From contig NZ_VUNI01000004.1 of assembly GCF_009695765.1 (NCBI RefSeq), positions 104,617 through 168,616 of the forward strand: a stretch of 64,000 nt of DNA, written 5' to 3'. Both the position numbers and the translations under genes were made by a program. The notes beneath the pieces were generated by a model that saw nothing but the letters and a program-made list of their open reading frames with translations, was not told where the DNA came from and did not search any database. This stretch comes from Roseburia porci (lineage in GTDB: Bacteria; Bacillota; Clostridia; Lachnospirales; Lachnospiraceae). Positions 63,740 through 64,000 of this stretch are shown here, piece by piece (within the stretch, counting starts at the first letter, position 1; every line of letters begins with the position of its first letter).

Positions 63740-64000
63740 AATTAAGAGAAGGTTAATCTTAACTATAGTAAATCACAATAATTGAATGATATTATATACA
63801 CAAAGGCAAAAGTCGGAAACCGGAGGTTTTCGGATTTTGGCCGAAACTGTTAAATACACGATATTTTAAAGAAGGTAGTGTCAAATAAGATATGAAAAAA
63901 CTGAGTTAAAAAATTAGGCTCAGATGAACCTTGAAAATTGTAGATATTAGAGGTTGTGGCAGACGTCCGCCACCCTTGACAGCACGAAAAAGAACTGCTG
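63740..64000. other. Non-coding 3' end of the window with palindromes
   Basis: No gene is seen in the last 261 bases. A hairpin with CGGAAACC/GGTTTTCG followed by TTTT (63814-63838) could end the glyA-glycosyltransferase transcript. Near the end are a GTGGC/GCCAC palindrome around 63955-63972 and CAGCA/TGCTG around 63980-64000. A larger repeat or mobile element may continue beyond the window, but this cannot be decided here. Confidence 0.4.

Overview
The window reads as chromosomal DNA of a spore-forming, obligately anaerobic member of the Clostridia, most likely the family Lachnospiraceae. The evidence is the SCIFF ranthipeptide with its radical-SAM maturase, an alpha/beta small acid-soluble spore protein, GerA-type germination proteins, SpoIIR, a tig-clpP-clpX-lon-engB run, SecDF fused into one protein, AGGAGG-type ribosome binding sites throughout, and moderate GC. 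No genus is claimed. No phage, integrase, transposase or CRISPR array was seen; gene content is mostly core, with some accessory transport and regulatory islands.

Layout. 1-4547: 3' part of an F1 ATP synthase operon (atpH end, atpA, atpG, atpD, atpC). 4697-4770: tRNA-Ile(GAT). 4790-5086: small minus-strand hypothetical gene. 5346-7700: M3 oligopeptidase behind a leader with a 20-codon ORF and a terminator, then a membrane protein. 7754-15067: five-gene peptide ABC importer with a strong hairpin between the binding protein and the first permease. 15110-18275: hypothetical genes, a ferredoxin-type aldo/keto reductase and a DUF1653 protein. 18267-19279 (minus): CYTH protein and alpha/beta hydrolase. 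19412-20259: DJ-1/PfpI protein and, convergent, a spore SASP. 20324-24295: heterodimeric ABC exporter behind an elaborate leader. 24323-31369: DUF2007-like protein, trigger factor, ClpP, ClpX, Lon, EngB. 31399-33922: zinc-type ABC importer. 33941-37859: MATE exporter, YhfC-type membrane protease, ABC-class ATPase. 37878-39001: AAA ATPase behind AT-rich repeats. 39125-43789: hypothetical protein, PTS EIIC-like protein, ROK kinase, IspE, GntR regulator.

43852-44160 holds a non-coding inverted-repeat element. It is followed by a germination operon whose B and C subunits are encoded as one ORF (44204-47912), then spoIIR and a DUF1934 gene. 49320-52603 (minus) is a sugar ABC importer. 52883-54748 holds a hypothetical membrane-anchored protein and, divergent, a secreted trigger-factor-like lipoprotein. 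54810-60664: asnS, a TIGR04086-like membrane protein, SCIFF, its maturase and secDF. 60733-60805 is a single arm of the same repeat, upstream of a DUF1294 gene. 61165-63739: glyA and a glycosyltransferase. The last 260 bases are non-coding with palindromes.

The most unusual items are non-coding or architectural: the inverted-repeat element with two central hairpins sharing one loop sequence and a solo arm 16.6 kb away; the leader of the ABC exporter (small ORF, operator-like palindrome, two terminators, a long intervening stem); the leader ORF running through the terminator ahead of the oligopeptidase; the GerB-GerC fusion with a well-placed internal ribosome binding site; and a SCIFF precursor with a seventh cysteine. 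All functional statements are inferred from sequence recognition by eye; no database search was run.
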